DNA from: Apostichopus japonicus
Lineage: Eukaryota > Echinodermata > Holothuroidea > Aspidochirotida > Stichopodidae
DNA: 64,000 bases
Reading direction: 5' to 3'
Assembly: GCF_037975245.1 (NCBI RefSeq)
Contig: NC_092574.1
Coordinates: 5,264,713 to 5,328,712, forward strand
Part shown: piece by piece, positions 48,401 to 60,270 of the stretch
How the letters are laid out: each line of letters begins with the position of its first letter
How positions within the stretch are numbered: position 1 is the stretch's first letter
Translations under genes and position numbers: made by a program
The notes under the pieces: model-generated
What the model was told of the DNA's origin: nothing
Databases searched by the model: none
Seen by the model: only the letters and a program-made list of their open reading frames with translations

Positions 48401-51400
48401 TTAATGACAGTATCAAACATGAATATACACAATGATGACAGTATCAAACTGGAACATACGCATTAATGACAGTATCAAACATGAACATACACATTAATGA
48501 CAGTATCAAACATGAACGTATACACATTAATGACAGTATCACAAATGAACATACAAATTAATGACAGTATCAAACAGGAACATACACATTAATGACAGTA
48601 TCACAAATGAACATACAAATTAATGACAGTATCAAACATGAACATACACATTAATGACAGTATCAAACATGAACATACACATTAATGACAGTATCACAAA
48701 TGAACATACAAATTAATGACAGTATCAAACATGAACATACACATTAATGACAGTATCAAACATGAACATACACATTAATGACAGTATCAAACATGAACAT
48801 ACACAATAATGACATTATCAAATATGAATATACACAATGATGAAAGTATCAAACAGGAACATGCACATTAATGACAGTATCAAACAGGAACATACACATT
48901 AATGACAGTATCAAACAGGAACACACAATGATAACAGTATCAAACAGGAACATGCACATTAATGACAGTATCAAACATGAATGTACACAATGATGACAGT
49001 ATCAAACATGAACATACACATTAATGACAGTATCAAACATGAATATACACAATGATCACAGTATCAAACAGGAACATACACATTAATGACAGTATCAAAC
49101 AGGAACATGGACATTAATGACAGTATCAAACATGAATATACACAATGATGACAGTATCAAACATGAACATACACATTAATGACAGTATCAAACAGGAATA
49201 TACACATTAATGAAAGTATCAAACAGGAACACACAATGATAACAGTATCAAAGAGGAACATGCACATTAATGACAGTATCAAACAGGAACATACACAATA
49301 ATGACATTATCAAATATGAATATACACAATGATGAAAGTATCAAACAGGAACATGCACATTAACGACAGTATCAAACAGGAACATACACATTAATGACAG
49401 TATCAAACAGGAACACACAATGATGACAGTACTAAACAGGAACACACAATGATGACAGTATCAAACAGGAACATGCACATTAATGACAGTATAAAACATG
49501 AATGTACACAATGATGACAGTATCAAACAGGAACATACACATTAATGACAGTATCAAACAGGAACATACACATTAATGACAGTATCAAACATGAATATAC
49601 ACAATGATGACAGTATCAAACAGGAATATACACATTAATGACAGTATCAAACATGAACAAACACATTAATGACAGTATCAAACATGAATTTACACAATAA
49701 TGACAGTATCAAACAGGAACATACACATTAATGACAGTATCAAACATGAACATACACATTAATGACAGTATCAAACATGAATGTACACAATGATGACAGT
49801 ATCAAACAGGAATATACACATTAATGACAGTATCAAACATGAACAAACACATTAATGACAGTATCAAACATGAATTTACACAATAATGACAGTATCAAAC
49901 AGGAACATACACATTAATGACAGTATCAAACATGAACATACACATTAATTACAGTATCAAACATGAATGTACACAATGATGACAGTATCAAACAGAAACA
50001 TACACATTAATGACAGTATCAAACATTAACATACACATTAATGACAGTATCAAACAGGAACATACACAATGATGACAGTATCAAACAGGAACATACACAT
50101 TAATGACAGTATCAAACAGGAACATACACATTAATGACAGTATCAAACATGAACATACACATTAATGACAGTATCAAACATGAACATACACATTAATGAC
50201 AGTATCAAACATGAATATACACAATGATGACAGTATCAAACAGGAACATACACATTAATGACAGTATCAAACATGAACATACACATTAATGACAGTATCA
50301 AACATGAATGTATACACATTAATGACAGTATAAACAGAAGCATGCACATTAATGACAGTATCAAACAGGAACATACACAATGATGACAGTATCAAACAGG
50401 AACATACACATTAATGACAGTATCACACATGAACATACAAATTAATGGCAGTATCAAACATGAACATACACATTAATGACAGTATCAAACATGAACATAC
50501 ACAATAATGACATTATCAAATATGAATATACACAATGATGAAAGTATCAAACATGAACATACACAATAATGACATTATCAAACATGAATATACACAATAA
50601 TGACAGTATCAAACAGGAACATGCACATTAATGACAGTATCAAACAGGAACACACAATGATAACAGTATCAAACAGGAACATGCACATTAATGACAGTAT
50701 CAAACATGAATGTACACAATGATGACAGTATCAAACAGGAACATACACATTAATGACAGTATCACACATGAATATACACAATGATGACAGTATCAAACAA
50801 GAACATACACATTAATGACAGTATCAAACAGGAACATGCACATTAATGACAGTATCAAACATGAATATACACAATGATGACAGTATCAAACAGGAACATA
50901 CACATTAATGACAGTATCAAACAGGAATATACACATTAATGACAGTATCAAACATGAATATACACAATGATGACAGTATCAAACAGGAACATACACATTA
51001 ATGACAGTATCACACATGAATATACACAATAATGACATTATCAAATATGAATATACACAATGATGAAAGTATCAAACAGGAACATGCACATTAATGACAG
51101 TATCAAACAGGAACATACACATTAATGACAGTATCAAACAGGAACACACAATGATGACAGTACTAAACAGGAACACACAATGATGAAAGTATCAAACATG
51201 AACGTATACACATTAATGACAGTATCAAACATGAATATACACAATGATGACAGTATCAAACAGAAACATACACAATAATAACAGTATCAAACATGAACAT
51301 ACACATTAATGACAGTATCAAACATGAATATACACATTGATGACAGTATCAAACATGAACATACACATTAATGACAGTATCAAACATGAACGTATACACA

Positions 51401-54400
51401 TTAATGACAGTTTAAACAGAAACACACATTAATGACAGTATCAAACAGGATCATGTATCAATGATGACAGTATCAAACAGGAACATACACAATGATGACA
51501 GTATCAAACAGGAATATACACAATGATGACAGTATCAAACAGGAATATACACATTAATGACAGTATCAAACATGAACAAACACATTAATGACAGTATCAA
51601 ACATGAATATACACAATAATGACAGTATCAAACAGGAATATACACATTAATGACAGTATCAAACAGGAACATACACAATGATGACAGTATCAAACAGGAA
51701 TAAACACATTAATGACAGTATCAAACAGGAATATACACATTAATGACAATATCAAACAGGAATATACACAATGATGACAGTATCAAACAGGAATATACAC
51801 ATTAATAACAGTATCAAACAGGAACACACAATGATGATAGTATCAAACAAGAACATACACATTAATGACAGTATCAAACAGGAACATACACAATGATGAC
51901 AGTATCAAACAGGAATATACACATTAATGACAGTATCAAACAGGAATATACACATTAATGACAATATCAAACAGGAATATATACAATGATGACAGTATCA
52001 AACAGGAATATACACATTAATAACAGTATCAAACAGGAACACACAATGATGATAGTATCAAACAAGAAATTCTGGTAAAAAACTATAGCATTTAACATTT
52101 CAACTGAAAACAACAAGAAATCTCAGATAAACAATGTATTTGAGAATAGTGATGATATTTTTTGTTCAAGTGGGAAGAGATTGATGAAGCATTGGGATAC
52201 TATTCCATAATTATTACTGACATTTCTGCTGCAGTCTTTGAGATTTTAGCAATCTCTACCTATTGTTGACTCCCCATCGTTTTACTTACCTTTTAACTTA
52301 GTGTTAGAAGATGTTTTGTTTTCTTGGACAACTTACAGAGATCCAACTTAGTACCATGATGAAGCAGAAAATTTCAAATTCTGTGATTTTCTTACTTTGA
52401 TATGAATGCTAAGACTCTTTTGATGTCAGTATGGTTGTCTCCATTCACAGTTTTGTTACCCGACGTACGTATCGATGAAGACAGCGGTCTAGCAGTAACA
52501 TCGGAGAAGAGAATGATTCCTCTTGATCTATCCTCTCACCCAGTGTCTACATCTTTTGTGGTTTTTGATGAGTAGGATTTTTTTTAAACATTAAGTTTGA
52601 TTTAATATATCCCAATCATTAGTGTATTTTACTTGTGTCTTAGTTTTTTTGTTTATTTTTGTCTGCATTTTATATGAATAATTGTGGTGACATCTGTCTT
52701 GACTATGTTACATCTGATTTTCGAGCTGCAGACAGTTCTGATGTGATACATGTGTTGGTATGCCAGTGCTCTATGGTCTCATGGATTTTAGAGGATCTAA
52801 AATACATACATACACGCCTACATACTGTACATACATATATTAAAGGAAGTGCAGTTAGAATTGATGGGAAAGGAAGACTTCCATTTGAGAGACTATAGAG
52901 GCTTTAAGCTAGGCTGAATATGTTAAGGTAGGCCTTCCCCTAGAAACAAACCTTAGCTTACTCATTAGAAATGCGTTCATTTTTGTTTCCTTTTAATAAA
53001 TTTTGCTTCATGTGTGGACTGAATAGTAGCCCTGCTTAAGCATTAACATAAACATTTATAAAATAACTGTTTGGTCTTTAGTATCAAGTATATAGCTTAT
53101 TACAAGCCAATACTGTCTTTACTGACGTTCCCTGGCTAATCTTGAGCTGTGTATTATGCTAATGATGTCAAGCAGTCTTTCCACTTGATGGAAAGTAACC
53201 TTAGTAATCATTTTAGTTTGATCTCCCCCCCCCCCCCCCCAGTTGCAATTTCTCTTAATGTAGTAAGACATGGATGATATGTAAAGTAAATTACACTCAT
53301 GGGAAACAGCAAGTTTGGGTATAAAATATGTATCTCTCCAGTTGAATCAAAAACTCTGGGGACAATTGGATAGCAGTTTAAGCATTACCTGTAGTTTATT
53401 ATTGACTTTGTCAGAATCTGGTGGTCTCCTACAGAATAGTTCAAGAAGTGATAATGGAAACATGCTTGTTAATTTAGTCTATGAACTTTGCACCAGTAAT
53501 AATGAAACATAAGTAAAATCTGCGCATGTTTTGCCAGCATCCACTTAATATGTGTGATCGTTACATGGTTTGGTCAGATGTTTACTAAGTGTAACATTCA
53601 GCTTTTAGTTTTGTGGTTTGATATTACCAGCAATACCATGTCAATGTTTGTAGGATGTACTCTGAGATCTGGGATGTAGTTTTCTTTCCTTTTTTTCCCC
53701 ATCAACATATGGAGTTTTGCTGCTGTATGTTAGTTATGATTATCTTCCTGCTTGCAGGAGGATCTAACATACATACATACATACATACATACATTCACAC
53801 ATACATCTATACACAGAAGGTAGGTGCTATTTGTGAAGAGATCCATCCCATCAGAGAGGAAGATTTCTTTACAGTTTGTTGTCTAGAAGAAAGTTGTTCT
53901 GTAGCTGGTGAATACAAAGTATCCTTTAACTAACTCTTCACAGCTCAATTTTACTTGCTGACCCAACAAAGGAAGAGGAAACCATGGCGACTGGTGTGGT
54001 AACCATAGTGACAACAGAAGATGGCAACCTATGTGCTGTTCACAAACCAGGTGAGTGTAAGATGTTCACCCACTGCCCTTCCTCCTTGTCTCGCTTTCCA
54101 ATTGTAAGAGTTAAAGCTGGTGAAAATTTTCTTTTACAAGCTATTAATGGGGACACTTTGTTGATTATGCAGGGTTATACCTTGGTAGACTTACAGGTAA
54201 CCATCTGAGATATTTGAATATTTTCCCAAATAATGCCTGAAAGTCGCTATGTTAGCTGCAGTGTGCTTTAATAAAGTTAAATTTTTGAGATAAAAAGTCA
54301 CAATTTTGAGATAAAAGTCACAATTTGAGATAAAAAAGTCACAATTTTGATCTTTGGGGACACTTTTTTCCCCCCGTCTTATGTCCCTATTAATCCACTG

Positions 54401-55106
54401 TAGCAGGGAACTGATTGTGTATGCAATTAACTTTTCCTATCATGCATGTATAGCACAAATATGATCTTGGCTTGTTGTACTATGTACATCCACTGTTAAT
54501 AGTGAGTATAAGGATCCTGTTGAGTAGGTAAAGGTCATAGGTCAAAAGAGGTAAAGGTCTGAAAACCTTTCAAACATAATAACCTCAATCCAAAGCTTGA
54601 ATGAAATTCATACTTGACATGTAGCTCCAGCTTGCTGATGATTTGAAGTAGATAATGGTCTTATCACCTAAAACAGTATTGCTGTTGGATGTTTTCAAGT
54701 AAAAGCCCATTCTAAGCCCACTCCTGTTTGGAAGGATACCTATACACCTAGATTAGTTCTACAGCCCTTTCATTGCAGATGTAGCTACTTTCCTAGTGTA
54801 TTTTGCACATAACTATGGAAAGAAAAAGTGGAATGTTTGGCTGCGCCGTAAGCTTTAAACAGAACCAGTTTGGTAAATAGAAAATACATCATATGGTCAT
54901 ATTCAAATTTAAAACCTTAAAACCTTGTGTAGATGATTTCATTTCAAATTGTCTCAATGGCTAATATATTTTAGCCCTCATTTTGTCTTACAGGAGGAAG
55001 TCCACTTCCGGTCAATAAAATGCAAGACTGTATAGCAAGGAGTAAGGAGCGAGCAAACAAAGTCAGGAAACTGTTGGAAAAGACTTTTAAAAGCAGTAAA
55101 GGATGA
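36428..55106 (+). CDS. EXOSC8: Exosome complex component RRP43 (EXOSC8), 11 coding exons
   Basis: Coding exons: 36428-36444, 39206-39242, 39582-39645, 40432-40505, 44266-44311, 44897-45002, 46091-46136, 46663-46759, 52451-52571, 53944-54050, 54994-55106. All introns are GT..AG. The total is 828 bp, 275 residues plus TGA, against 276 in human. Diagnostic stretches: [100 protein letters not shown]. The protein is a catalytically inactive RNase PH-like subunit of the hexameric ring of the RNA exosome, which pairs with RRP46/EXOSC5 and helps thread RNA to the associated nucleases in nucleus and cytoplasm. The first exon holds just 17 coding bases, in good start context (AACATGG). Its introns are repeat-rich. 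It looks functional: no stop or frame break. Confidence 0.95.
36785..36920 (+). repeat. Degenerate telomere-like TAGGGTTAGG repeats in intron 1
   Basis: About a dozen variants of TAGGGTTAGG, GGGGTTAGG and GGAAGTAGGG in tandem. Not a pure TTAGGG array, so either an old interstitial telomeric tract or a look-alike minisatellite. Confidence 0.7.
36930..39200 (+). other. EXOSC8 intron 1, no other gene seen
   Basis: Mostly AT-rich unique sequence. ORFs near 37707-38185 and 39018-39290 have no recognised domain; the latter merely overlaps exon 2 in its frame. Short T-rich run near 38410. Confidence 0.5.
39639..39820 (+). repeat. 21-bp minisatellite that includes the exon 3 splice donor
   Basis: The unit AACAATATAGGTACTGTATGT is repeated about eight times, starting with the last codons of exon 3 (AATATAG|GTACTGT at 39640-39652). 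At least six copies keep an identical TATAG|GTACTGT junction, one reads TATAAGTACCG and the last TATAGGTATG. So the 5' splice site has been copied downstream in series. Confidence 0.9.
40035..40200. mobile_element. 166-bp fold-back MITE in intron 3
   Basis: GGGGTTAATCAACGGTCTAG begins the left arm; the right arm ending at 40200 is its inverse. The arms are about 46 bp with only a few mismatches. The loop contains a further inverted pair, GATGCAC..GTGCATC. A partial relative of the arm lies near 40308 (TGTTACTCACAGGATTAA). Confidence 0.85.
40585..41766 (+). repeat. Dispersed repeat of the AGCTCATACCAG type in intron 4
   Basis: Starts near AGCTCATACCAGCATGCTGG and ends near AAGGTATGAGCTTCTGCACC. 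The interior repeats a pattern seen widely in marine invertebrate genomes, with modules containing ATGAAACTTGG.CACAA and GGTCAAATGTCA. A G-rich piece (41630-41645) suggests a nested insertion near 41605-41725. Class not known to me; no coding sequence. Confidence 0.5.
42063..43340. mobile_element. Possible 1.3-kb non-autonomous element in intron 4
   Basis: TATATGGCAA at 42063 is inverted at 43331-43340 (TTGCCATATA). Inside both ends are repeated TATTAATTTGAA/TTCAAATTAATA blocks and palindromes such as GGCACGTGCACGTGCC (42215), GCACGAACATGCTCGTGC (42281) and ATTCGCAC..GTGCGAAT (42963). A 106-codon ORF (42631-42951) in the middle has no recognised domain. The terminal match is short, so the element call is tentative. 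Confidence 0.45.
43345..44260 (+). other. Rest of EXOSC8 intron 4
   Basis: No gene, element or repeat recognised. Confidence 0.4.
45206..45493 (+). mobile_element. 288-bp hAT-type MITE in EXOSC8 intron 6
   Basis: GTCCAGCT at 45198-45205 is repeated exactly at 45494-45501. Ends CATGCGCGTAGCC and GGCTACGCGCCTG are inverted repeats with one mismatch. Family relatives occur at 28440, 31459 and 59170, and reversed near 27500 and 35640, sharing GGAAATGGCACTTCCCA and GGCGCGAAGCGTA. Confidence 0.95.
46831..52070 (+). repeat. 5.2-kb tandem array of a 31-bp repeat in EXOSC8 intron 8
   Basis: The consensus unit is 31 bp: GACAGTATCAAACA(G/T)GAAC then ATACACATTAAT. About 169 copies, with alternating variants at fixed positions (ACACAATGAT for ACACATTAAT, ATGCACATT, and 29-bp units lacking TA). 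Runs of several variant units recur in the same order, indicating higher-order duplication. It fills over 90 per cent of intron 8 (46760-52450). Confidence 0.97.
52572..53943 (+). other. EXOSC8 intron 9
   Basis: AT-rich, with a C run at 53225-53240 and an (ACAT)n microsatellite at about 53767-53795. ORFs here are shorter than 95 codons and carry no recognised domain. Confidence 0.5.
54285..54350 (+). repeat. Short tandem repeat in EXOSC8 intron 10
   Basis: Three units of about 22 bp with TTTGAGATAAAA.GTCACAA cores. Confidence 0.7.
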
Positions 55107-55120
55107 TGTCTTTCAGCTGT

Positions 55121-55328
55121 TTCTAGGCTGCAATATGTGTGGCTAGGCTGCAATATGTGTAGCTAGGCTGCAATATGTGTGGCTAGGCTGCAATATGTGT
55201 GGCTAGGCTGCAATATGTGTAGCTAGGCTGATATATGTGTGGCTAGGCTGCAATATGTGTAGCTAGGCTGCAATATTTGTGGTTAGGCTACAATATATGT
55301 GGCTAGACTACAATATGTGTAGCTAGGC
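55121..55328 (+). repeat. 20-bp minisatellite just after the EXOSC8 stop codon
   Basis: About ten tandem units of CTAGGCTGCAATATGTGTGG (alternating GG/AG at the end), beginning about 20 bases after the TGA at 55104-55106. It would lie in the 3' UTR of the mRNA. Confidence 0.92.
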
Positions 55329-55329
55329 A

Positions 55330-56280
55330 TGTTACCCAGGCAACAAAGTAACCACTGCTGAATGGAACAGTGTGATAAGGCAAGAGGTTTTCATGGCAAA
55401 GGTCAGACTTGTTGAAATATCAGTATGGGTAATCTGAAGTGTAGCTGTGACAGAGGTACAGTAACACAAGGTTGGACCACAAAGTGCTAAGGAATTGTTT
55501 GATGCATCTAGATGGGATATTGAATTCTAGAATCCAACATTATATGTGTTGAACTGCTGATTATTAAAGGCTAGTTTCTTTGTCAGGTTCAAATGCAACT
55601 AGTTTTTGAAAGACATTCTCTGTGCTATGTAGTGTTATCAAATATCAGAAAATTACAAGATTTGTGCCACACTGTAACTACAAATGAACATGCTCATAGC
55701 AAGAATGTTTATAAAAACTGTTAAAGTTGGTGAATTTTTATAAAACTTTGAGGTTGGTGAAGCAGAAAAGTATCTTAAAGTGCTATGGACAACTAGTCGT
55801 TTTGCCTTATTTTCAGTACATTTGCTGTGTTTTAATCTCATTCAAAATCTGTCGAAAGATATGCTTTTGAAGTTTTAACCAATCTGGGAAACTCATTAAG
55901 TATGTGCAAACTGTGACGTGGAGTGTTGCGCTCATCAAATATTCTCTTTTTAGCCCTTAATAAGTTAACCCCTAATTACAAGCCAACATATATCATTTGA
56001 ATGTAATGTTCCTCATTTCACAGAAGACAATAATTACATTATTCAAACAATTGCATAAGGCCACAAACCTGTGTTAAGTGTCCTTCAAAAAAACAAAGGA
56101 ATAATGTTACAGAAAATGAGGCAGTCACTCCCTGTACATCATCGATGTGCATAATTAGTTAGTTGATTCATAAATAAAAGTAGAATTAAGAAAAGACTTG
56201 TAACCAGGGATCACCGGAACATTTTTTTTTAATTCCTTGTGCTATTTTTATGTGCTTTATCTTAAATGATAGCCTAGGGT
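55330..56280. other. 3' flank of EXOSC8, no other gene
   Basis: AT-rich, short ORFs only. Confidence 0.4.
55564..55569 (+). promoter_or_regulatory. Weak polyadenylation signal candidate for EXOSC8
   Basis: ATTAAA about 460 bases past the stop codon. A canonical AATAAA also occurs at 56173-56178. Neither can be confirmed from sequence alone. Confidence 0.25.
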
Positions 56281-56289
56281 GCCCTGATG

Positions 56290-56900
56290 AAAATCTGAAA
56301 GGGCTCACTCTCAAATGTTCACACAGCCCCACCCCAGGGGGTGGTGAGGGGAAAATTGAGGTTATTTAAAGTATGGCATGGTGGGTATCAAATGAAAGGA
56401 AATGATACAAGGAATCCATATTTTACAATATTGAGAGAGAAAACCTTAAATGCTCTCATATTCCCCATGAATAAGGGGAACCCAGGGAAAGGTCACATAG
56501 AAAATGGTATTTCATATAATAAATGAATAAAACAAATATTAGATATGACTATAAAATGAAAGGAAAAACCACAAGGAATATTTATCTACATGTTACTATG
56601 CTGAAGAGCTGAACCTTTGCTGAAAATATTAATCTACACCCACTATTGGCTCGGTTGAGCAACTTTGAGGGGGGAGGGGGATGGGGTGGGGTGGGGAAAA
56701 AACTAAAAACTGAAGTTTATGAAAGTAAGGCATAATGGGTATCAAATGAAAGGGAATTGCATAGGAATACATTTTCATAAGGATAAAAGTGATACTGCCA
56801 AACTTTGTCACATATGCTCACTTTTAGGATGGGGGTGGGGGAGGTGGTGGAAAACTCAGCCCGTTTGCATATATGTAGCCTAATTTTTGAGAATAAATGG
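56290..56900 (+). repeat. Diverged tandem units with G-rich blocks
   Basis: GGGTATCAAATGAAAGG occurs near 56384 and 56739, and a related TATAAAATGAAAGGA near 56550. Each is linked to a G-rich block (56335, 56668, 56829) and to a CA.ATG.TCAC module. Probably two to three decayed copies of a unit of about 200-350 bp. Confidence 0.55.
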
Positions 56901-57213
56901 GGTAAGGGAAGCCTGTGTCATTAGAGCCCTCCTTTAGGAAAGCCTGTATGATAAGCATGATAGCTATCTTCAGACAAAATCGGACCCTAAGTCAGAAAAG
57001 ATCTTCAGGGTACTGCCAATAAGACATAATAGGTGAAAATATGTGACTCTGTTTCTCTATGAAATACAAGTTAATGAAACAAACAATGGGTCTTTCTTTG
57101 GCTGTTTGGTCTATGGATCCCACTGCCTTGCTCATTAACTAGCTTGCGTCTGTTGTTTGCATACCCTTTCAGACATTGACCATGCCACTTGGGATGATAC
57201 TTTTCAATTATTT

Positions 57214-57405
57214 TCACATATCTGGCCTAATTCTGCCTGGAACTTCATCTTCACATACTACAATTGCATTGTTCAAATAAATTAATCCAGTCTCTGAGAT
57301 GTTTTGAAAATTCTTGTAATGTTTCTCCTTCTTTTGGCATATCACACAGTACTTATAATTTGTTACTCCTTCTCTACAGTTGTGGCTGCATTCTGGGGTT
57401 TGCAT
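57214..57405 (-). pseudogene. Cysteine-rich ORF fragment, unknown
   Basis: Sixty-three codons with CSHNC, then YKYCVICQKKEKHYKNFQN, and a short tail to the stop at 57214. A CxxC knuckle followed by a Lys-rich helix recalls the CIICQ-type domain found in many uncharacterised proteins of invertebrate repeat families. No flanking exon was found. Likely a relic; a chance ORF is possible. Confidence 0.3.
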
Positions 57406-57639
57406 GGTTGAAATTTTTATTCCTAAAAAGATTTTTAGATATGAATCTATAAGGCCTAACTGTAGCCGAAGCCAAACAGATACTCAGCAGAAATGTAATA
57501 CATGTATGCGATTGGATCAATTTCAAGAGGATACAATGAAAATTATTAGATGGGGAAAGCAGGGTCTCCTTCCCACTTTAAGAGATGTCTTCGTCATTCA
57601 ATATTTTCAAAGAACTACAAAGTGTTATATTTGATTGAA

Positions 57640-58920
57640 TTTTGAATGAATTGGCTTCAATATTTAAAAGAGGGGCGCTAGAGGAGTGGGCACATGCCTC
57701 TGTGACTGTGCCGACTATGTCACATACTCACATAGCCACTGATAAGTCTATATAGGCTTGCACTTGCAGCGTACAATGTGAAGTAATAAAATATATGTCC
57801 ATGTAAAGTAGAATTTAGAATGCCACAAAAGAGGAATTTTATAAGTCTCATCCAACTTTGTGTAAATCATGTGGGTAACTTAAACACCTTCTTGGTTAAC
57901 ATGATCAGATAAGATATTGTAACAAGAAAAATTAAAACAAGTGAACAAGTAACTGAAACAAATAAATAAATGTAAAATAAAATTGTATTACAGTCCTAGC
58001 TCATACCCTCATCCTATCATAGCTTCCCCACCCCCACACATCTCCTAATGGTCGACTATTCTAATGAGTCTTATATATTAACTGTAAGCTACAATCCATG
58101 TAGTTTTAAGGCTTTTGCTCACACAGATATAAATAGCCTGATGCAGGGTGCATTCCATGTATGCCATGCGCCATTTGTCACACCAAGGCCCTAGCTATTA
58201 TACACCTCAGTAACGTCAAGCCCAGCTTATCGGAAACACTAATTAGGCTATAGCCTGACATATTCCTACACCGGCAAGGCGTTGCTTGCACGTCAAAACA
58301 CCAACAAAAATGAATTCCAAGCGTAAAAACTTTTTGTGGACTAACTAAATCACCCTGGCTAGCCCAAACAGTCTAGGGCGGAACCTAGATCACCAGGAGC
58401 CCCAGTGCCCCCTGTCTTAGAATGAATATTAACCCAGTTGGCATCTAATTTTTTTTAAACATAACTAGAGTCTATTAGGGCCTATTAGACCCTAATGCAG
58501 CCAGGGTTCACACTGGGATTGAAAAGACTGGGGAAAATTCCTCCCTTCATTTTTTTGAGGTGGGGGGGGGGGTGAGTTTGAAGAAAGTACATTGATTTAG
58601 GGATCAGTAGTAGAAGGCCTAGGCTAGACTAAGGTGATATCCTAGACCTACGCGAGTGTCATCCAATCCTTCACACTAACGTGAATCCTGAATGTTGTCT
58701 AATGTTCACTTAGTTTGTGTATATTTATTTTATAAAAAACAAAATTTTGGAGCATGATTTTAGAGATCTAGATACCTCTTATATCATATTTGAGCCGTAA
58801 CTTTTTTTGCGCACTTTATATAGGCCTTATTTTTCTCTGAGATTTGCTTGTATGGTAGTACGGTTAAAGTGGATATAAACCTGTTTTAACAGTCAAATTC
58901 TCTCAGATCAGGGATTCTCA
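57640..58920. other. Intergenic, no feature recognised
   Basis: AT-rich, with a G run near 58560. No ORF with recognisable content. Confidence 0.4.
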
Positions 58921-58929
58921 CCGCCCAGT

Positions 58930-59095
58930 CTCTACTAAGCACCACTGCCCCTGGTATCCCGCACAAATGGGGTTGTCGACACCCCTTCCCCTCAGACCTC
59001 TTCCCAGGACGGCGATCACAAGTTGATATATTTTGTCCCCCTTTCATAAAATCAAAGATCCGCCTTTGCCCGCAGATCAACTACATCTCAGAGCA
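58930..59095 (+). repeat. Repeat copy 1 (pairs with 59625-59765)
   Basis: Shares CCCTCAGACC.CT, GGACGGCGATCACAAG.TGATATAT and ATCCGCC.TTGCCCGCAGATCAA with the second copy. Non-coding fragment of a dispersed element. Confidence 0.7.
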
Positions 59096-59169
59096 TCTAT
59101 ATTTAAAGAAAAACATGAGAAGCCCACCCTATACGACTTAAGGAAGCGGAGGTTGGGGGAGGTTAACCC

Positions 59170-59345
59170 CAGCAACAGCGTAGCCAGGATTTTTGGTTTG
59201 GGTGGCCGAATCTAAGTAGAGAGCCACTATTGGTTTGCGCAGAACGTAGAAATTTGTGAAAAAGGGTACATGTTTATCGCCGGAAATGGCACTTCCCAGG
59301 TCTTGCAAGATGCATCTAGACAAAATCCTTTATTTTGGTGAACCC
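59170..59345 (+). mobile_element. Truncated MITE of the 45206 family
   Basis: AGCGTAGCCAGGATTTTTGG at the left, then TTGCGCAGAACGTA and GGAAATGGCACTTCCCAGG as in the 45206 element. The right end is lost in a T run (59346-59362). Confidence 0.65.
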
Positions 59346-59624
59346 TTTTTTTTTTTTTTTTTAATTGGGAGTGGGAGTGGAAAAATCTGTTTATTCTCTC
59401 ATAAGGGATAATCACCAGATACACTACGTATACATTGCATCAAGCCTAAGGATCCTTAATTATTTAAAACATTCTCACCTTTTTTATTGCCTCAATTAAA
59501 AAATATAAAACTAACCCCCAAATAAGAAAATTCTTGAACATAAATTTACTTCAAAAGTTGCAAAACATAGCCTAGGCCCCAGCAGCAGAATGCATTATAA
59601 GGACCCTTAATTATTCAAAATATT

Positions 59625-59765
59625 CTCAAATGGGGATGGGGATACCCCCTCCCCTCAGACCACTCTTAAGGACGGCGATCACAAGATGATATATTTGGCC
59701 CCCCATTCATAGAATCATGGATCCGCCCTTGCCCGCAGATCAAGTGCACCATAGACTTTAGAGCA
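59625..59765 (+). repeat. Repeat copy 2 (pairs with 58930-59095)
   Basis: About 85 per cent identical to copy 1 over the shared blocks, same orientation, about 670 bp apart. Confidence 0.7.
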
Positions 59766-59904
59766 TCTATACTTACACAAATATGAGAGGGCACATCCCC
59801 TTCCCTTCCCCTCTTCCCCACAGTACTATTTTATGCTCGGCTTCGCCTTGTCGTTCAGAAACCCCTACCCCTTCCTTTCTCAAATCCTGGATCCTTGCCT
59901 GCTA

Positions 59905-60010
59905 CCTTAGGTGACCAGACGTCCCCGATTTTGTGGGACAGTCCCCGATTACAGTGTGCTGTCCCTGATGAACAAGTGTCCCCGAAAATGTCCCCGTTTC
60001 GTCAAAATGT
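59905..60010 (+). mobile_element. Transposon end fragment with GTCCCCGATT motifs
   Basis: GGTGACCAGACGTCCCCGAT followed by repeated GTCCCCGA blocks is a pattern I know from terminal regions of dispersed DNA transposons in animals. The other end was not found. Confidence 0.4.
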
Positions 60011-60270
60011 TCAGGAATTTCGAAAATATCCCACATCATTAGTAAAATAATTGAAAAACAAAATTTAGTCAAGTGTGCAGTCGCAGAGCGGAACTTACCA
60101 GTATTTCAGGTGGGCCAGTGTAAAGTGGAATATGCTAGATCGATCTAGCATAGGACTCTTTCGTAAAGTAAATAAATTTCATCTAAGAAAAAGCTATATT
60201 TTTGAAAATAAACTTGATTTAAAAAGTGCTTGCACCGTAGGCACTTTTCCAAAGGGGAGGGCCAAAAAAC

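Noticed and set aside
46831-52070. CRISPR-like regular spacing
   Set aside because: Units are contiguous 31-bp repeats without spacers, in an intron of an animal gene.
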